This document shows, one piece after another, positions 12,522-25,364 of a stretch of DNA of 64,000 nt; within the stretch, counting starts at the first letter, position 1; each line of letters opens with the position of its first letter. The translations under genes were made by a program, and so were the position numbers. Origin of the DNA: Anoplopoma fimbria (taxonomy: Eukaryota; Chordata; Actinopteri; Perciformes; Anoplopomatidae); NCBI RefSeq assembly GCF_027596085.1, contig NC_072452.1, forward strand, positions 4,498,314 through 4,562,313. Direction: 5' to 3'. A model generated the notes under the pieces. That model was given only the letters and a program-made list of their open reading frames with translations, had not been told where the DNA came from and searched no databases.

Positions 12522-13311
12522 TATAAGTTATATTTATTGCAGGTTTTAAAATGATGTCTTCCTCTTCTCTTGGTGTCACTATGTTCTGGCATTTGTTTGT
12601 TTTGTTTTTTAAAACTGCCACTTGGGGAAAGCCAAAGTGGGGCATTTACAAATCCTTTAATGTTCCCAAATGAGATTTTTCTTGCATCTTTTCATAAGGG
12701 ATCTAATGTTAAAAAAAATATATATTTTTTATGAATTTTATACACAATTCCTGTAAAAAGCATAATCCAGTGTAGAGGTGCTGTGAAAGAGAAATTTACA
12801 GAAGAGGACAGATTATGATAATCCAGCAGGTTCCATTAAAAGCTTGTCTATCCTTCCAAATGCAACAATTATTTGGTATTATCGTCTGTAAAAAAACGCA
12901 TGATGAATCCTGGTTAATCCATTCGGTCTCGTTTATGGTGGTAGCTAGTAAAAATGAGTTTTCCATCTTCATTTATTGGTTTTACTGTGGAACAAAATGC
13001 TGTTCTCCCCATCATACGGTGTTTATAATGCTTCATTTCATGAGGGGCTGCTGCGATCCATCTTTTACCTGTTGCTCTTCAAAACCCTGCGTATCCCCAG
13101 TGTCTATCGGAGTGAGTGGGTTTGTGCGAACCTGAGAGAGGGGCCGAGACGTGGAGACACTGTTATAAAACCAAAGGTGAACAGACATTAAAGGTGGAAT
13201 AACATTCTCTCTCAGGAGACCATAACTGTAAAATAACGTTGTCTGAGACACGAGGCCGGGAGAAAGAGAGTGCCGGGAGAAGGAGAGAGAAATTGAACGC
13301 AGGTGGGTGGT

Positions 13312-13343
<32 letters not shown>

Positions 13344-14161
13344 TCAAGGAGAAAGTAGTTCAATTGGAGGGATGTGGAGAAAGGGTAAATAGATGGAGAG
13401 GAAAAACAGGGGGGAGCTGAGAGAGAGATGGAGGAATGAGTGGAGGAGAAAAGAAAAGCAAAAATCCATTTTCTCTGCAGGTATAAGGACCTTAGGAGGG
13501 GGAGAGGGCATGCTGCGACTGCCCGAGACCCCCTCTACACCCACCATGATTAGGTCACCAACACACACACAAATAACACTTGGAGAGAAATTGATACACG
13601 CAGTGAGAGGTCTCAGTTTATTTTTGAGGCTGCAACACTGAGAGAAGGACTTTGCACCAAACCTATCTGCACTCAACTATCTGCGAGAGTCGGGCAGAAA
13701 CAGAATCAAAAAGTCGGTGGGAACACACACACAGAACACACACACACACACACAAAGAGGAGAGGACGAAGAATGAGAGAGACAGAGGGCAAACCGATAT
13801 AGAAAAGAACTCTCAGAGAACAAAATAATGAGTGTTATATAGGGAACAAGGTAGCGTGAGATGAGAGATTTCATGCTTCTGGCTTTGCCCACTCTTCACT
13901 TCAACACACTGCATTAGATGGAAATGTAACATGGTCTCTATGGGGGGAGGGAAGTGAGTGACTAGCTGGACCCTGGGATGTGGAGTTTGTGAATTGGTGG
14001 GTGGCTGGTTGTTTAATTTGGTGACATCTTGGCCGGAGATTTGCGTTTGTGTCGGTGGCTGCTTGTTTTGTTTTTTGGGCAGGCAGATTGGCGAGCTGAC
14101 TTGTTGGTGGAATTTGGGGGGTATGTTTGACCTGATTGGTTGTTAGAGTGGCTGGCTGATT

Positions 14162-14581
14162 GACCTGGTAAGCAGTAGCACCGTCCATTCACAATCTCTC
14201 TCCTCTCTCTCTTCCTTTGTTTCCTTTGATCTCTGTTATTTTCATAAAAAGGCATAAAGCGGAAAAAAAAAGCCCAGGAGCCATTTCAAAAACTCAATAA
14301 TCTTAATTGAATATTCGATCAGGGGGACCAGGGTCTAAATTCAGTTCCTCAGCCACTTGTTCCAATAAGTCCCTTCCCTTGTAGCAGTACAACGAATGTT
14401 TCTCATTGGTCCAACATAAACCGTGTGTTTACTACATCTTTTGTAAATTCACACAATAAGCAAGCACTTAGTGAGGATGTCACAAGAACTGATACTTTGG
14501 TTACCAAGCTGATGCCAAATTTATGAAAACGTGACCTTAGAAAAACGTCTTTCTACTGTACTGTAGGTCAGGGTTTGACAC
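14162..14581 (+). repeat. 420-bp direct duplication, copy 2
   Basis: The near-identical partner of 12021-12441, about 2.14 kb away in the same orientation. Flanks here (GCTGATT / CTTGGCG) show no direct repeat. I do not recognise the block as a known transposon family. Confidence 0.92.
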
Positions 14582-15949
14582 CTTGGCGTCTGTCATTCCA
14601 GGGACAGTAGAAGATTTACCTGATACTGCTAAATTGTGAGCAAATCTGTGTTGAAATCTGCAGGATGAAAAGCCCGTAACGCACAGTGCTGCTTAGCTAA
14701 ATAACGACGCTAACAGCTAATGCACAGAGGCTGCGTTGAGTTACATTAGGATGTGATCAACAGTGTTCATTTGAGCAGCTGTTTAGATTTCAGTGCTTGG
14801 CGAGAAATTTGAGCATGCACACAGTAAAAATGGAGTGTATTTTGAAGTACATGGGATTTTTTTTATTTTATTTATTGTGGTACTGAATAAGGTATCAATA
14901 AACATGACAGGTGGCCCTTTGTTATCTTAAAATCATATGTAGTTGGTTCCAAGTCCCAAAAAACAAACAGTCAATGTGAACAGAGCGAACAAGAAAACAA
15001 CAGAAAACTTTTGCGAATATAAATAAATATTCATAAACCACTTGGCATACTGTTGCTACTTTGGAGTCTCCTTATTATTCACTCCTCCATCTCTCCTTGG
15101 TTTCCTTGGCATCAGTTAATTACATCCAACTGAATTAGCAGAGTCGCTCCACAGTAATAATGATGATGACTGTGATGTTGATGATTTGAATATGAAATAC
15201 ACTTTAAATCCATTATCAGACTAATTTCCCTTGTTGTCACAGTCCTTCAGACATGGTGGAAATGCACACAGGAATGTGCAAAAAGGACTTTTAGTACATA
15301 GTTTAGTTCCGTTTAGACTTTAGTTATTCTGCATCCAACCTGGCCCCTAATTTGGTTTACATATTAGGTTGTGGTGGGAAATTGGTGGTTGGATTGGGTT
15401 CAAAGGAAATATTTTTTTTCTAGTAAAGGGATCGCTCCAAAAGGTGGTGCAGGAATAAGTATCCAGCTTCCTCGTCTCAAAGAAAATGCTTTTTTGTTAT
15501 GTGTTTTTGCTTAGATGCCTGAAATAAGGTCTGTGTTTAACACCAGCTTAAGATAATTTAACATTTTGTTATATGGTATAAGATGCGTTGCAAAGCTCAA
15601 AACATATATAATATAAATGTGTGCTATTTTTATTTTTAAATATGAATGGATAGTTAAAATAAGTACACATTTTTTGTTTACTATGGGGGGGGAAATATAC
15701 TTTAAGGTATTTTTTTTATATTTTTGTAACCGAGCATAAGGCTGTGGCCACAAACTAATACCAACAACGCCACTCCCTTTTGGGTAAAGCAGGAGACACT
15801 TTATAATATTAAATACAATTTCAGGTCCTGCAGTGAGGTAGCGTGAATGTTGCCCAACATCAAACACAACGGATCACCAACATACGGTTTAAAACAGTCA
15901 ACATGAATATAAAACAGTGTAAAATGACTGAAATAAAAGTGATCACAGA

Positions 15950-16420
15950 GATCTCGCGTTACATGCAGCAGCAAACCCAATAAAAGAGATGCACCTCTAT
16001 TTAGAAACAGAAAAAGGCAAAGGGGACACCAATTGGGGACAGCACGGGCAAGAGGTCAAATCGATTTAAAAGCCAATCACACCATGCAAACTAGCGTCAC
16101 GGAAACGAGGCGCTTACCAGTTAAAACCGGGGCCAATGACGATTAAATCGCAGTTAAAACAGTTAAATAATCCGCCTGTCCACCTCCTTACGTGCTGAGC
16201 CAACTCCCGAATGCCTTCCCTCTCCAATCCGCCACACAGGTTTATATCCAGGTTTATATCCAGGTTTATATCCAGGTTTATATCCAGGGGAGACAGCAGG
16301 GCACCTGCAACAGATAATAATCATGAGACGCACCACTCTACAGCCAATAATCAACACAAGGCACGCCAAAAAAAAGATACCACCCCATCTGCAAAATAAG
16401 AACTTCATTAAAATCAAAAC
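15950..16420 (-). mobile_element. Possible LTR or promoter-bearing repeat (minus)
   Basis: On the minus strand the sequence has TTGATTATTGGCTGTAG, then CTGTTGCAGGTGCCCTGC, then four tandem TATATAAAC-type units, then a GC-richer region. This layout resembles the U3 and leader of a fish LTR element. No coding region or terminal repeat pair was found, so the assignment is tentative. Confidence 0.3.
16240..16288. repeat. 14-bp minisatellite, four units
   Basis: GGTTTATATCCA-type units occur four times in tandem. On the minus strand each contains GGATATAAACC, a TATA-like motif. A minus-strand frame across it reads repeated GYKP, but this is only the repeat translated. Confidence 0.9.
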
Positions 16421-17059
16421 TCACACCAATAAATAGTTAAATAAATAAAGTTAAATCAAGCAGATGGAGTTAAAACATGCAGATAAAAACATTTAAATAT
16501 ATAATTAATCAATAAATCCATTTAGAGTTTGAGGTGCGTCTAGCTGTTACATTTTCATGCATATTTACTCAGGGTCTAAACTCATGGCCAGATTGCACCA
16601 AATTATAACATATAAAAAAATAAATAAAAGCCTGACCTGCTTTTAGCACTCTTCACCGAGTGCCAATTCAATATTTTTTCTCTCCAGGACCCGTGATTAT
16701 AGGAAATCAATTTAAATAAGATATCAGTAACTTTTTCACTGACATTTTGCATTGTCAGCGTACTTTTTACTATATATATTTAAAAAGAAATGTAATGGAG
16801 TCATGGTTGAAGTCTCTATTCAAAAAGGGGGCATATGTTGACATTTTTCTGACGGGTGACTTTTTGTGGTCATATGACTAATGACCGTCCTCCTTTTGGA
16901 ACCGAGGCAGCGGTACATAGACATTTGTAAACCTCAGGGAGGAGTCCAGGACGGATGGTTGGGCATATGAACTGGCAAATTTTCACATCCGGGTCTTTTA
17001 ACAATGTTTTCTCTACGACCTTTTGGTAAGGTCTGGACTTATTATATTTATAAAAAGTT

Positions 17060-17396
17060 AAAAGTAGTTGAAATAGTTGGGGGTTTTTTGGCTTTTGGTT
17101 TTTTTCTCTGTCTGTAAATATAGTATTTCAGTTATTGTTGTTTTTCTACTGTTTTTTTATTGCTTATTTATAATACTTGTTTTATTTTATTTTTATTTTT
17201 CATTTTTTATTTTATTTTTTTTTATTTTTTTTTATTTTTATTTTTATTTTTATTTTTATTTTTAGCTTGTCTTCTTCTGCTATGTCTCTTGTGTGCACTT
17301 TACTCTGCGCTGTTGTAAGTCTGCAAATGTCCCCGCTGCGGGACTAATAAAGGATTATCTTATCTTATCTTATCTTATCTTATCTTATCTTATTTA
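17060..17396 (+). mobile_element. LINE 3' end with (ATCTT)n tail, copy 1
   Basis: A T-rich segment followed by CTTGTCTTCTTCTGCTATG, GTGCACTTTACTC, CCCCGCTGCGGGACTAATAA and AGGATT with an (ATCTT)n tail. The same 3' sequence occurs at 21128-21246 and, on the minus strand, at 36627-36900 and 37973-38035. A short tandem tail and severe 5' truncation are typical of CR1/L2-clade LINEs, which is the basis for the call. Confidence 0.7.
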
Positions 17397-17399
17397 AAA

Positions 17400-17500
17400 T
17401 GAAAAATGACGTGCGCCAGTGGCCTTTACCTAACCCAATCTCACCTTAACCAAGTAGTTTTAGTTGAACAAATTTAACCAAACCGTAACCCCATCAATAA
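17400..17500 (+). repeat. Fragment resembling dispersed repeat F1
   Basis: ACCTAACCC...TTAACCAAGTAGTTTTAGTTGAAC...CCAAACCGTAACC resembles the start of family F1 (see 51005-51170), but the rest of the family is absent. Confidence 0.3.
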
Positions 17501-18599
17501 ATGCTCTTTTGGGTTATTATGGAAAGCACTGACAAGCAACCAATGCGTCTCTCTCAGCTGTTCCCCCCCGTGGTACTGCAAGTAGGTAAACCACCTGTCT
17601 CTCTTTGCATTAGAGGATGATTCTACCGTCTGTGGTCACTCACACACAAGAAACACACAGATAGTTTTAACAAAGGGTGTTTCTCTAATGCCAGCCAAGT
17701 GTTTAACCTTTCTCCCCATCATATTAACAGATGCAGACGCAGGAGATAAAGACGTAGAGTGGAAAGAGGAAGAGACAAAGAGATGAAGAGAAATAGGGGG
17801 AGTGTAAGACAAACTGACAACGGCGGTGTGAAAGTAAAACGGAGAGCGTTGTGGAGTGGAGAGCCAAAATGGGAGCAGAGAAGGAGAGAGCGGTCATTTG
17901 AAGTTTCATTTGGCAGTCCTCTATGACTTGGCAGCCTCTGATTCGGTACCACTATCTCGCCAACATGAACCAACATGTGCCAGTGCATGCCAACTAGAGC
18001 CAATGCCTGCTGCCCTGGCTCGTCTTTAAAAAGCAAAAAAAGTAGGCCTTAGTTTTGATGCTTTGATGTTGAAGGGGTTCTAGGTTGCTCTGAAATGCGA
18101 TCTGACTTGGTGGAGATATGGAGGGGAGGACTACGTCAGAGCAGAAAGGAGGGCAGAGCTGGATGTGTGAATTACCAAGCAGCCTATGTGACAGAGCAGG
18201 GGCAAGAGCTAGAAAGACTCCTCCGCGTAGAAAAGGTGGTGTTTTACATCCTCACAACAACCACGCCTCCTGCCCAAGTGTCCTTCAGGTACGACAGACA
18301 ATAGCGAGCATGATTTTACCCCTTGGATGAGCATGCAATTTAAATGAACTTACTAAGTCATTAATTGTGACCCAGTGGCATTCTTCATTTACATTTGTGG
18401 CCAAAGCGACATACAAAAGAAAAATCCAAGCCTTCAAGAGTTGGTGCTGCAACACTCGCTTCCATGTTCCATCTGAAACAAGCGGTGGATGAAGTAAAAG
18501 TGATAGGAAAAGAGAGTGAGAGAGAAAGAGGGAGAGAGAATATAGGGTGAGCATATACTGTATATCAGAAGTGGGCGTAGTCAATCTAAAGGCAACCCT

Positions 18600-18880
18600 T
18601 TTGTTTTTGGACTGCTGCTTTGAAGGACCATAATTTACTAAATGAACATCATGCTGTATTGAAGAAGACTTGAAACTAGAGATTGAGACCATAAACTCAT
18701 GTTTACAATGTTTACTGAGGGAATAAATCAAGAGAGAAGTAGAGTCATTTTCTCATAGACTTCTATACAATCAGACTTCTTTTTACTACCAGAGGAGTCG
18801 CCCCCTGATGGACATTTGACAGAATGCAAGTTTAAAGGCTCTTCAGCATCCGCTTCACTCTTTAGACCCGGAGAATACTG
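18600..18880 (+). repeat. Dispersed repeat family F2, copy A (plus)
   Basis: It contains AATTTACTAAATGAACATCA, GACCATAAACTCATG, AGAGTCATTTTCTCATAGAC and GAGTCGCCCCCTGATGG in order, as in copies at 40120-40815 (minus) and 47517-47965 (plus). It has no coding potential and is probably a non-autonomous DNA transposon. Confidence 0.8.
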
Positions 18881-20139
18881 CCTGAGGGCCAGCAGGTACT
18901 TAAAGTGATCTGCTAACCGTTTCGACGGATTTAACCCATAGGTATTCCAAAGATTTACATCTGCAAGTGTATGCTTTCACTTTGTCGAAGACAAATGTAC
19001 TCTTTATTTGTCAGTCAGCTTGATAACTAAAAGAATAATAGTTTTCTCTGAAATGTTCAATTTTCTACCTTGACATTCAACCAAACTTCAATTTCCAATG
19101 TAGACAGACTGTCATTGCAGGAGGATATGCAGCATTTAATTAATTGAATTCATGTTGAGATTAATCATTTTTTAAGACTGCATTTACATTTTTGAGATAT
19201 GTTATAATTCAAATGTTCATTAAGTGGGAAAAATGTAGACCCCTTTAGAGGAAATCGTTTGGTGTTCAGTTCCACAACCTTTCATAATGCTTACTTAAAA
19301 CCACACAACTTCAGCCCTGATTGATGTGTGTGAACTGTTCAAAGACGCATTGCAGGCACATTACAGATATCTAGCATGCTTAATATCTGGGAACTACAGC
19401 CAATGAGAGCTCAAAAGCAAGGGTTGAGGGGAAACCGTACGTGTTACAACACGGAAAGTTGGTGTTGTTGGATGTTTGCATGAATAAACATTATGCATAA
19501 CAATAGGGGAAATAGAAAAAGGCTCGCGGAAACAGGCCATTATGCGTACACATGCTCCAACGACAACATCAACGTGCACGAATACGCCTGCGTCACTTCT
19601 TACCTGTGTCTTGTGACAATAAGTAGTTTGGAAATCTCATCAAGGATTCCATGTGAAGGATCTTTTAGTGCGTATCTTTTAGAAGTATGTGAACTTGGAA
19701 CAGTTGCACACACAGGCACAGATTCACATAAAACCAAGCCTGCACAACTTCATTTTAAATACAGGCCTGGTGGTGAATGCACTCAGTTCTAAACACTAAT
19801 AGTACACACAAACTCACCTGAACACACATCCAGTGAAGTCACCTTGGCCAGGTGGCACTGCTTTTCTCGCATACAGATTGGCTGCGGAACCAAAGCAACA
19901 CCACACACTGTGTTTCCATCTTCACTCATTCATAACCTGCAGAAACAACAAAAATGAATAAAGGTAGACGTCCATTTGACCTTACCGCATTGACAATATT
20001 ACTTATAAAGCTAAAGTTTTATTTCATGGTAATCACGCAGTTTTTACTCGTTCATTTTAGAGGACAAGGTATGTGTTGAATCAGTTAGCGTAGCAATTTC
20101 ACAGCCAGGCTGGATTACAAACACGGCAAATTGGTCCAA

Positions 20140-21030
20140 AGTGCTCGAAACTTGCATTCTTTACTAATATCCATTAGGGGATGACTCCTGTGTTTGTAAG
20201 AAAAGTCTGGTTGTATAGAAGTCTATAGCTGTGTCCCAATCCAGCGGCCGCATCCTTCGGAGGCTGTATTTGTAGACCGATTGCGTCACAGCGGCCGTGA
20301 CGAGGCTTTCCCATTTCAACGACTCCTTCTGATGCGGCCGACAAATGCAGCCTACTTTTCCCAGATTCAGAGGATACAACTGATGGATCCTTCACGGCCC
20401 AACATATCCCAAGATTCATTGCGTGCCGGTGAAGTTGATTTTTTAATCGACATGGTGACTAGTGGACCAGCAACGGGAGAATTCACATTTAAATGTAATT
20501 ATTGGGGTTTTAACTCAAGTGAATATCTACAGATACAAGTGTTAAAACTAAAAACAAGGGACCTGATCAGATCACACTTATGTTAAAATGATCGGTTAAC
20601 TTACGTGACGCTATTAACTAACCAGCTAACGCTACCGAGAGCAGCTGTGCTATTTACAGCAGCTCGTCCATTTTAATCTTTTAATGTAGCTTTACCTCTT
20701 TTATAGTCTTTTATGACAACCACAGCTGGTTGCTAGGAGACAGGAGCGGCAAAAGGGTGGGGGCGCGAAAAGCTGGTGACACAAACAGGAAGTCCTCTGT
20801 AAACCAGGCCGTCTCGTTTCGGAGACCGCTCGGTGGAGCCTTCGCGGTACTCAAAGGCCGACGTAGACCGCGAAGGATGCATCTGCTGGATTGGAACACA
20901 GTTTATGAGAAAACTACCCTACTTCTCACTTGATTTATTCCCTCAGAAAACATTGTAAGAACTTAGTTTATGGTCTCAATCGCCCTTTTTTTTTTTAAGT
21001 TTTTCTCAATACAATAATTGTATCACCAAT
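20140..21030 (-). repeat. Dispersed repeat F2, copy B, split by an insertion
   Basis: The minus-orientation F2 copy is in two parts: 20140-20228 (GACTCCTGTG...GTCTGGTTGTATAGAAGTCT) and 20902-21030 (TTTATGAGAAAACT...TTGATTTATTCCCTCAG...TTTATGGTCTCAAT). The interruption lies within what reads AGTCTATGAGAAAA in the intact copies. The 20229-20901 element fills the gap. Confidence 0.75.
20229..20901. mobile_element. Non-autonomous DNA transposon nested in F2
   Basis: The left end is CTGTGTCCCAATCCAGCGGC...GCATCCTTCG. The reverse complement of the right end is CTGTGTTCCAATCCAGCAGA...GCATCCTTCG. These are clear terminal inverted repeats bounding 673 bp. The flanks TCTATAG (20222-20228) and TTTATGA (20902-20908) agree at four of seven positions and correspond to TCTATGA in intact F2 copies, consistent with an aged 7-8 bp target-site duplication. 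There is no transposase-like frame inside. The superfamily is uncertain. Confidence 0.72.
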
Positions 21031-21127
21031 TAAATTTGCCCTTCCAAGCTTTTTTTTTTTTTTTTTTCTTTTTTATTTTTTTATTTTATTGCTTTATAAT
21101 ACTTTTTTTTTTTCATTTTTTTTTTTT

Positions 21128-21246
21128 ATCTTGTCTTCTTCTACTATGTCTCTTGTGTGCACTTTACTCTACGCTGCTGTAAGCCTGCAAATTTCCCCGC
21201 TGCGGGACTAATAAAGGATTATCTTATCTTATCTTATCTTATCTTA
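21128..21246 (+). mobile_element. LINE 3' end with (ATCTT)n tail, copy 2
   Basis: Near-identical to the 3' terminus at 17275-17394 and preceded by a T-rich stretch (21050-21127). A 13-bp direct repeat GCCCTTCCAAGCT occurs at 21038-21050 and 21759-21771, but the second copy is 500 bp beyond the tail, so it is not a simple target-site duplication for this fragment. Confidence 0.7.
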
Positions 21247-21784
21247 AATGATTGTCCGACATGTGTGTTTCCCACCTGGTCCATATGGTAGCTTTATGCT
21301 GAGAACGCTCAGTAGTGCAAATCCATCTACTCGGCTTGAACTGACTACATATTCGATAACCTCCTGGCACTAACAAAAAGAGACCGTTTGAATATAATTG
21401 ATAGATATTAAAATAGATAATGCATGTTAGTAAAGAAATGTTTCAAATCCACGATGTCTGTGGTGTAATCAGTCCATACGGACACTGGGGAGGTTGTTGC
21501 TTTTCAGTAGTGACACATGTTGATCTGGTCGGGGTTGGTGACCTTACACGTAATAGAGTATTAGCACTCAAGTAGCAAGAACACACACTCATGCTTAGAT
21601 CTGCCCTCTTATACACACTTAACCCTACATGAGTCACTGAGCAGGCTGGTTGCTGCGTCCAACAGTTTTTCTACAGCAACTATAATTATAAAAAGATGTT
21701 TTCAACTTGCAGCTCGGGAGATTTTTTTAATTTGTTAAATGACTGAAAGGAAAAATGTGCCCTTCCAAGCTGTTAGCTTATCCT

Positions 21785-22028
21785 TGAGGGTGGCCGGGGG
21801 GAGGAGCCAATCACATCTGTCATTGGATGACAGTTGGGGTTCAAACTGGACAGGTTAACCAGTTAGTCACAGGGCTGGCACATAGAGTCAGACAACCAGT
21901 CACTATCACAATCACACCCCCAGACAATTGGGAGTCCCCAATTAACCCAACCTGATAGCAAAAAACCATAACCCCCCCCTCTTTCTGTGAGGTGACAGTG
22001 CTAACCACTGCTCCATTGTGCTGCCATT
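21785..22028 (+). repeat. Dispersed repeat F3, degenerate copy (plus)
   Basis: It contains ACTGGACAGGTTAACCAGT, CACAGGGCTGGCACATAGAG, CAGACAACCAGTCACTATCA, CCCCAATTAACCCAACCTG and GTGCTAACCACTGCTCCATT. The same block order occurs at 46805-47031 and, inverted, at 62600-62790. I recognise it as a repeat common in fish DNA but cannot assign its class. Confidence 0.65.
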
Positions 22029-22239
22029 CATGTGGAGCATCAATAAAGTCCCGCTGGTGCTCTAAAGATTATTAATTGCTGCCATTTGGTGAAAAAAATG
22101 TCCAAACTAAACATTGAACAAAGCTTTGCATGAGCAGAAATTAAGACCTCACTTAATAATGTAACACAACACAGCTTGTGTTCATGCATCCTTATTTAAA
22201 AGCATTTGTGTTCAGACACTTGCATGCACAGACATTTGT

Positions 22240-22273
<34 letters not shown>

Positions 22274-22605
22274 TTTGTGTGAATGTCTCAGCATGCTCAG
22301 GTGTCTGTTCTCTCTCTCGCTGCCTGTTAGTTAGATTGATAGTCAAATTAATCTGCAGATCCGTCCAGGTATAAACACGCTGCCTGCTGGCCGGGATACA
22401 TCCCCCTCTATTAACGCCGTAATTCAACGCGCCCTCCAGCTGCCTTCCCCGATCACGGGAGGGTTATTGCAGGGAGGGTGCACTTGATTTATTGATGGGG
22501 AGGATATGGCGGATTACGGGTTGATTTGGAGATTAATTTATGGCTCATTTTGCATTTTGTGTAATTGGAATTTTGTGTTTGTTCTTTTGTTTGCTGGAGA
22601 GCAAA

Positions 22606-22767
<162 letters not shown>

Positions 22768-23456
22768 TGCACAAAAATGAAATATTAGCAGTCAGTGCAG
22801 AGCGCCTGGAGTTGTGCTGTAGGAGTGACGCTGCTCTGCCGGAGGACACTTTGGAAGTGACTGTGGCCACGGTAGCAGATTACAGCAAGAGTACAGCAAT
22901 CCCATCAAATTATGATCAAAGAAAAAAGTCATTATAGCCTCACTACGTCTGCTGTCAGTGTGCCAGTATGATCGCCTCAAACCATACTTTCAACTAACAC
23001 ATGAACTTCTGAGCTGAAGACTCTGAGGAATGGGGGGGGGGGGGGGAGCTAATCCAATTAGTGGGCCGTCATCATTTGTAGTAAAGAATTTGTTACATGC
23101 TTTTGAAGCTGTAAATTGTGATTTTCATTTTACGACATGTAATGCAATTTGAAGTAGTTTTATTTGCTTCCTTTTTTCATTTTTCCGGTTGGGGTTGCCA
23201 GTTGCATTGAGGGATGTTTTGGCTCTCACTTGACTTCTGTTTCAGCATGGCAGCACATTCCTCATCCCTGTTAATAGATAGAGACTTAGAAACACACACA
23301 TACATAGACTCACAAACACACAAACAGATAATATGCAAATAGTAGAAACTGTGATATTCCATGTTTTATTCATAGCTGTCTTCAAATGCAAATACAGGCC
23401 AACCAACTGTAGCCTTTCTTGGCCATGTTACAAAATAACAAGCCACACCCAGCAGA

Positions 23457-23562
<106 letters not shown>

Positions 23563-25364
23563 TAAAATTGCTGATAACAGAAGGGTTATGAATGTCAGCC
23601 ACTCACATTAGACACAGAATGGCATCCACAAATCTTTCCTTTCACCTTTTAAATCTCTCTTTTCACCTCATTCATTTCCAGGAGGACAGGTTTTTACTGG
23701 CATTAGATTGTCAAGTCGGGCCAAATTTATTTGTAAGGCATGTTTGCCAAAGCAGGTCCGTTACTTATAGCAGCATAGTCCTGTACAGAGCAGCAGAGGA
23801 CACACATTTACAAGACCATGAGAGATAGATAGTGGTGCAATGGATAATAAAACACTTGGGTCGCATCACAGAGCAGAGTCACGGATCAGAGTCACGGAAC
23901 GGTTCAGCACAAAAGAAATAAGGCAGCAAATATAACAGATTTTTTTCTGCCCATACTAATTGCTGATCATTGATGATCCAAATTGGCAGAAACACCATCC
24001 TTTGTTGTTTGACTATAGCAGCTGGTCTACAAGGCTCCAGACTATTTTTTTTTCTTTGCCACCGTACCAAAAATCATTTCAACTGCTCTGAAGTCTGTTT
24101 GAAATTTGAAATGTTATCCTTTGTTATAGTCATTTATAACACAATTCAAATGATAAGGAAATACAAGATCTAAATGTAATTGATTCAAACAATCATTTTG
24201 TCATTTGTCATTTGAATGATGTATTATGAGCTTCTTAGACTGAAAAACAGCTCATAATTTCCTCTGCAAAATCTATAACGTGTTGCTGTGAAAACGTCCC
24301 CTTCAAACATTTATGTGTATTCAAGTTTTCACAAAAACGACATTTTAAAAGATTATATGTGAACACATCAAGATACTCGCATCACAATACTCATTTTCAC
24401 TGAACAGAGCCTCACGCATCATAATGTAACTAAAATGAACATTGGTTTCGTTGGCCGTTAGCGGTGCTGCTAACGTTACTAGCTCTTCCGTCAATTTAAA
24501 CACATATTGGTTGTTTACCATGGAAAAATGATCAGTTAAAGCATAAAGGTCGATGTCCTGATTTCATATTTTACTGAATATTGCCAGAAAACGATGGTCA
24601 GCAAAACTTTATTTCACACAGTGATGGTTAAAGTTAAACTCTGTAACTAATGGGTGACTCAAATGCGCGCTGAACCGAGAGGGGGCGGATCCGTACAGAT
24701 GACGGATCAACAATGGTCCGTTGCACCGCTAATGAGAGAATTTCCTGCATGCAATCTTGTCAACTTTGGGCCAAATTTGCCACTTTTAACACAAAATCCA
24801 CCACCTATGTGATTCATGCAGATCAGATGAGTTTTTTTAAATTGAGGGGGGTTTAGGGGGAATGATTCCACCAGACGCCATGGTGCATTTCAGAAGGGAA
24901 CCAAAACAAATGAAAAGAAATAACCCCTTATCCCCACTGCTTTCAGCAGACATAAACGGATAAAACAAATTCAAAAGTAATTGGCATTGACATTGGCGCA
25001 TAGCCAAAGTGAAACTAACTTGTTGGAGTGAAACTTCCCCTAATACACACTTATTTTTCAATTATTGTGTGGATTTTGATATTTTCAATTCCCTTGCATT
25101 TCCTGCATAACACAAGCGTTTCAGTTTTATAGCCTATTGTTACCAGTTGCCTTTAGGGAAAGTGCTCCTACATTATTTTCATTATGAATATTGTTCCTAA
25201 ACATTGACAGTGCAAATGTTACTTCATCTGCATCTGAATCTTTGTCACCTTTTCACCCTTTACATGCCTCAAATTTGTCACAAGAAGTAATTTTACAACA
25301 ATGTTACAATCAGCAAATGTGGTGTGGCCTGATGTGTATTAAATACTAACTGAATAAATTAATA

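Noticed and set aside
16163..16417. A minus-strand frame with four GYKP repeats
   Set aside because: The peptide repeat is only the 14-bp minisatellite read in one frame. The opposite strand is also open (FISR repeats).
21038..21771. A 13-bp direct repeat GCCCTTCCAAGCT bracketing about 700 bp as a target-site duplication
   Set aside because: The LINE tail between the copies ends 500 bp before the second one and no second element fills the gap, so it cannot be tied to an insertion.
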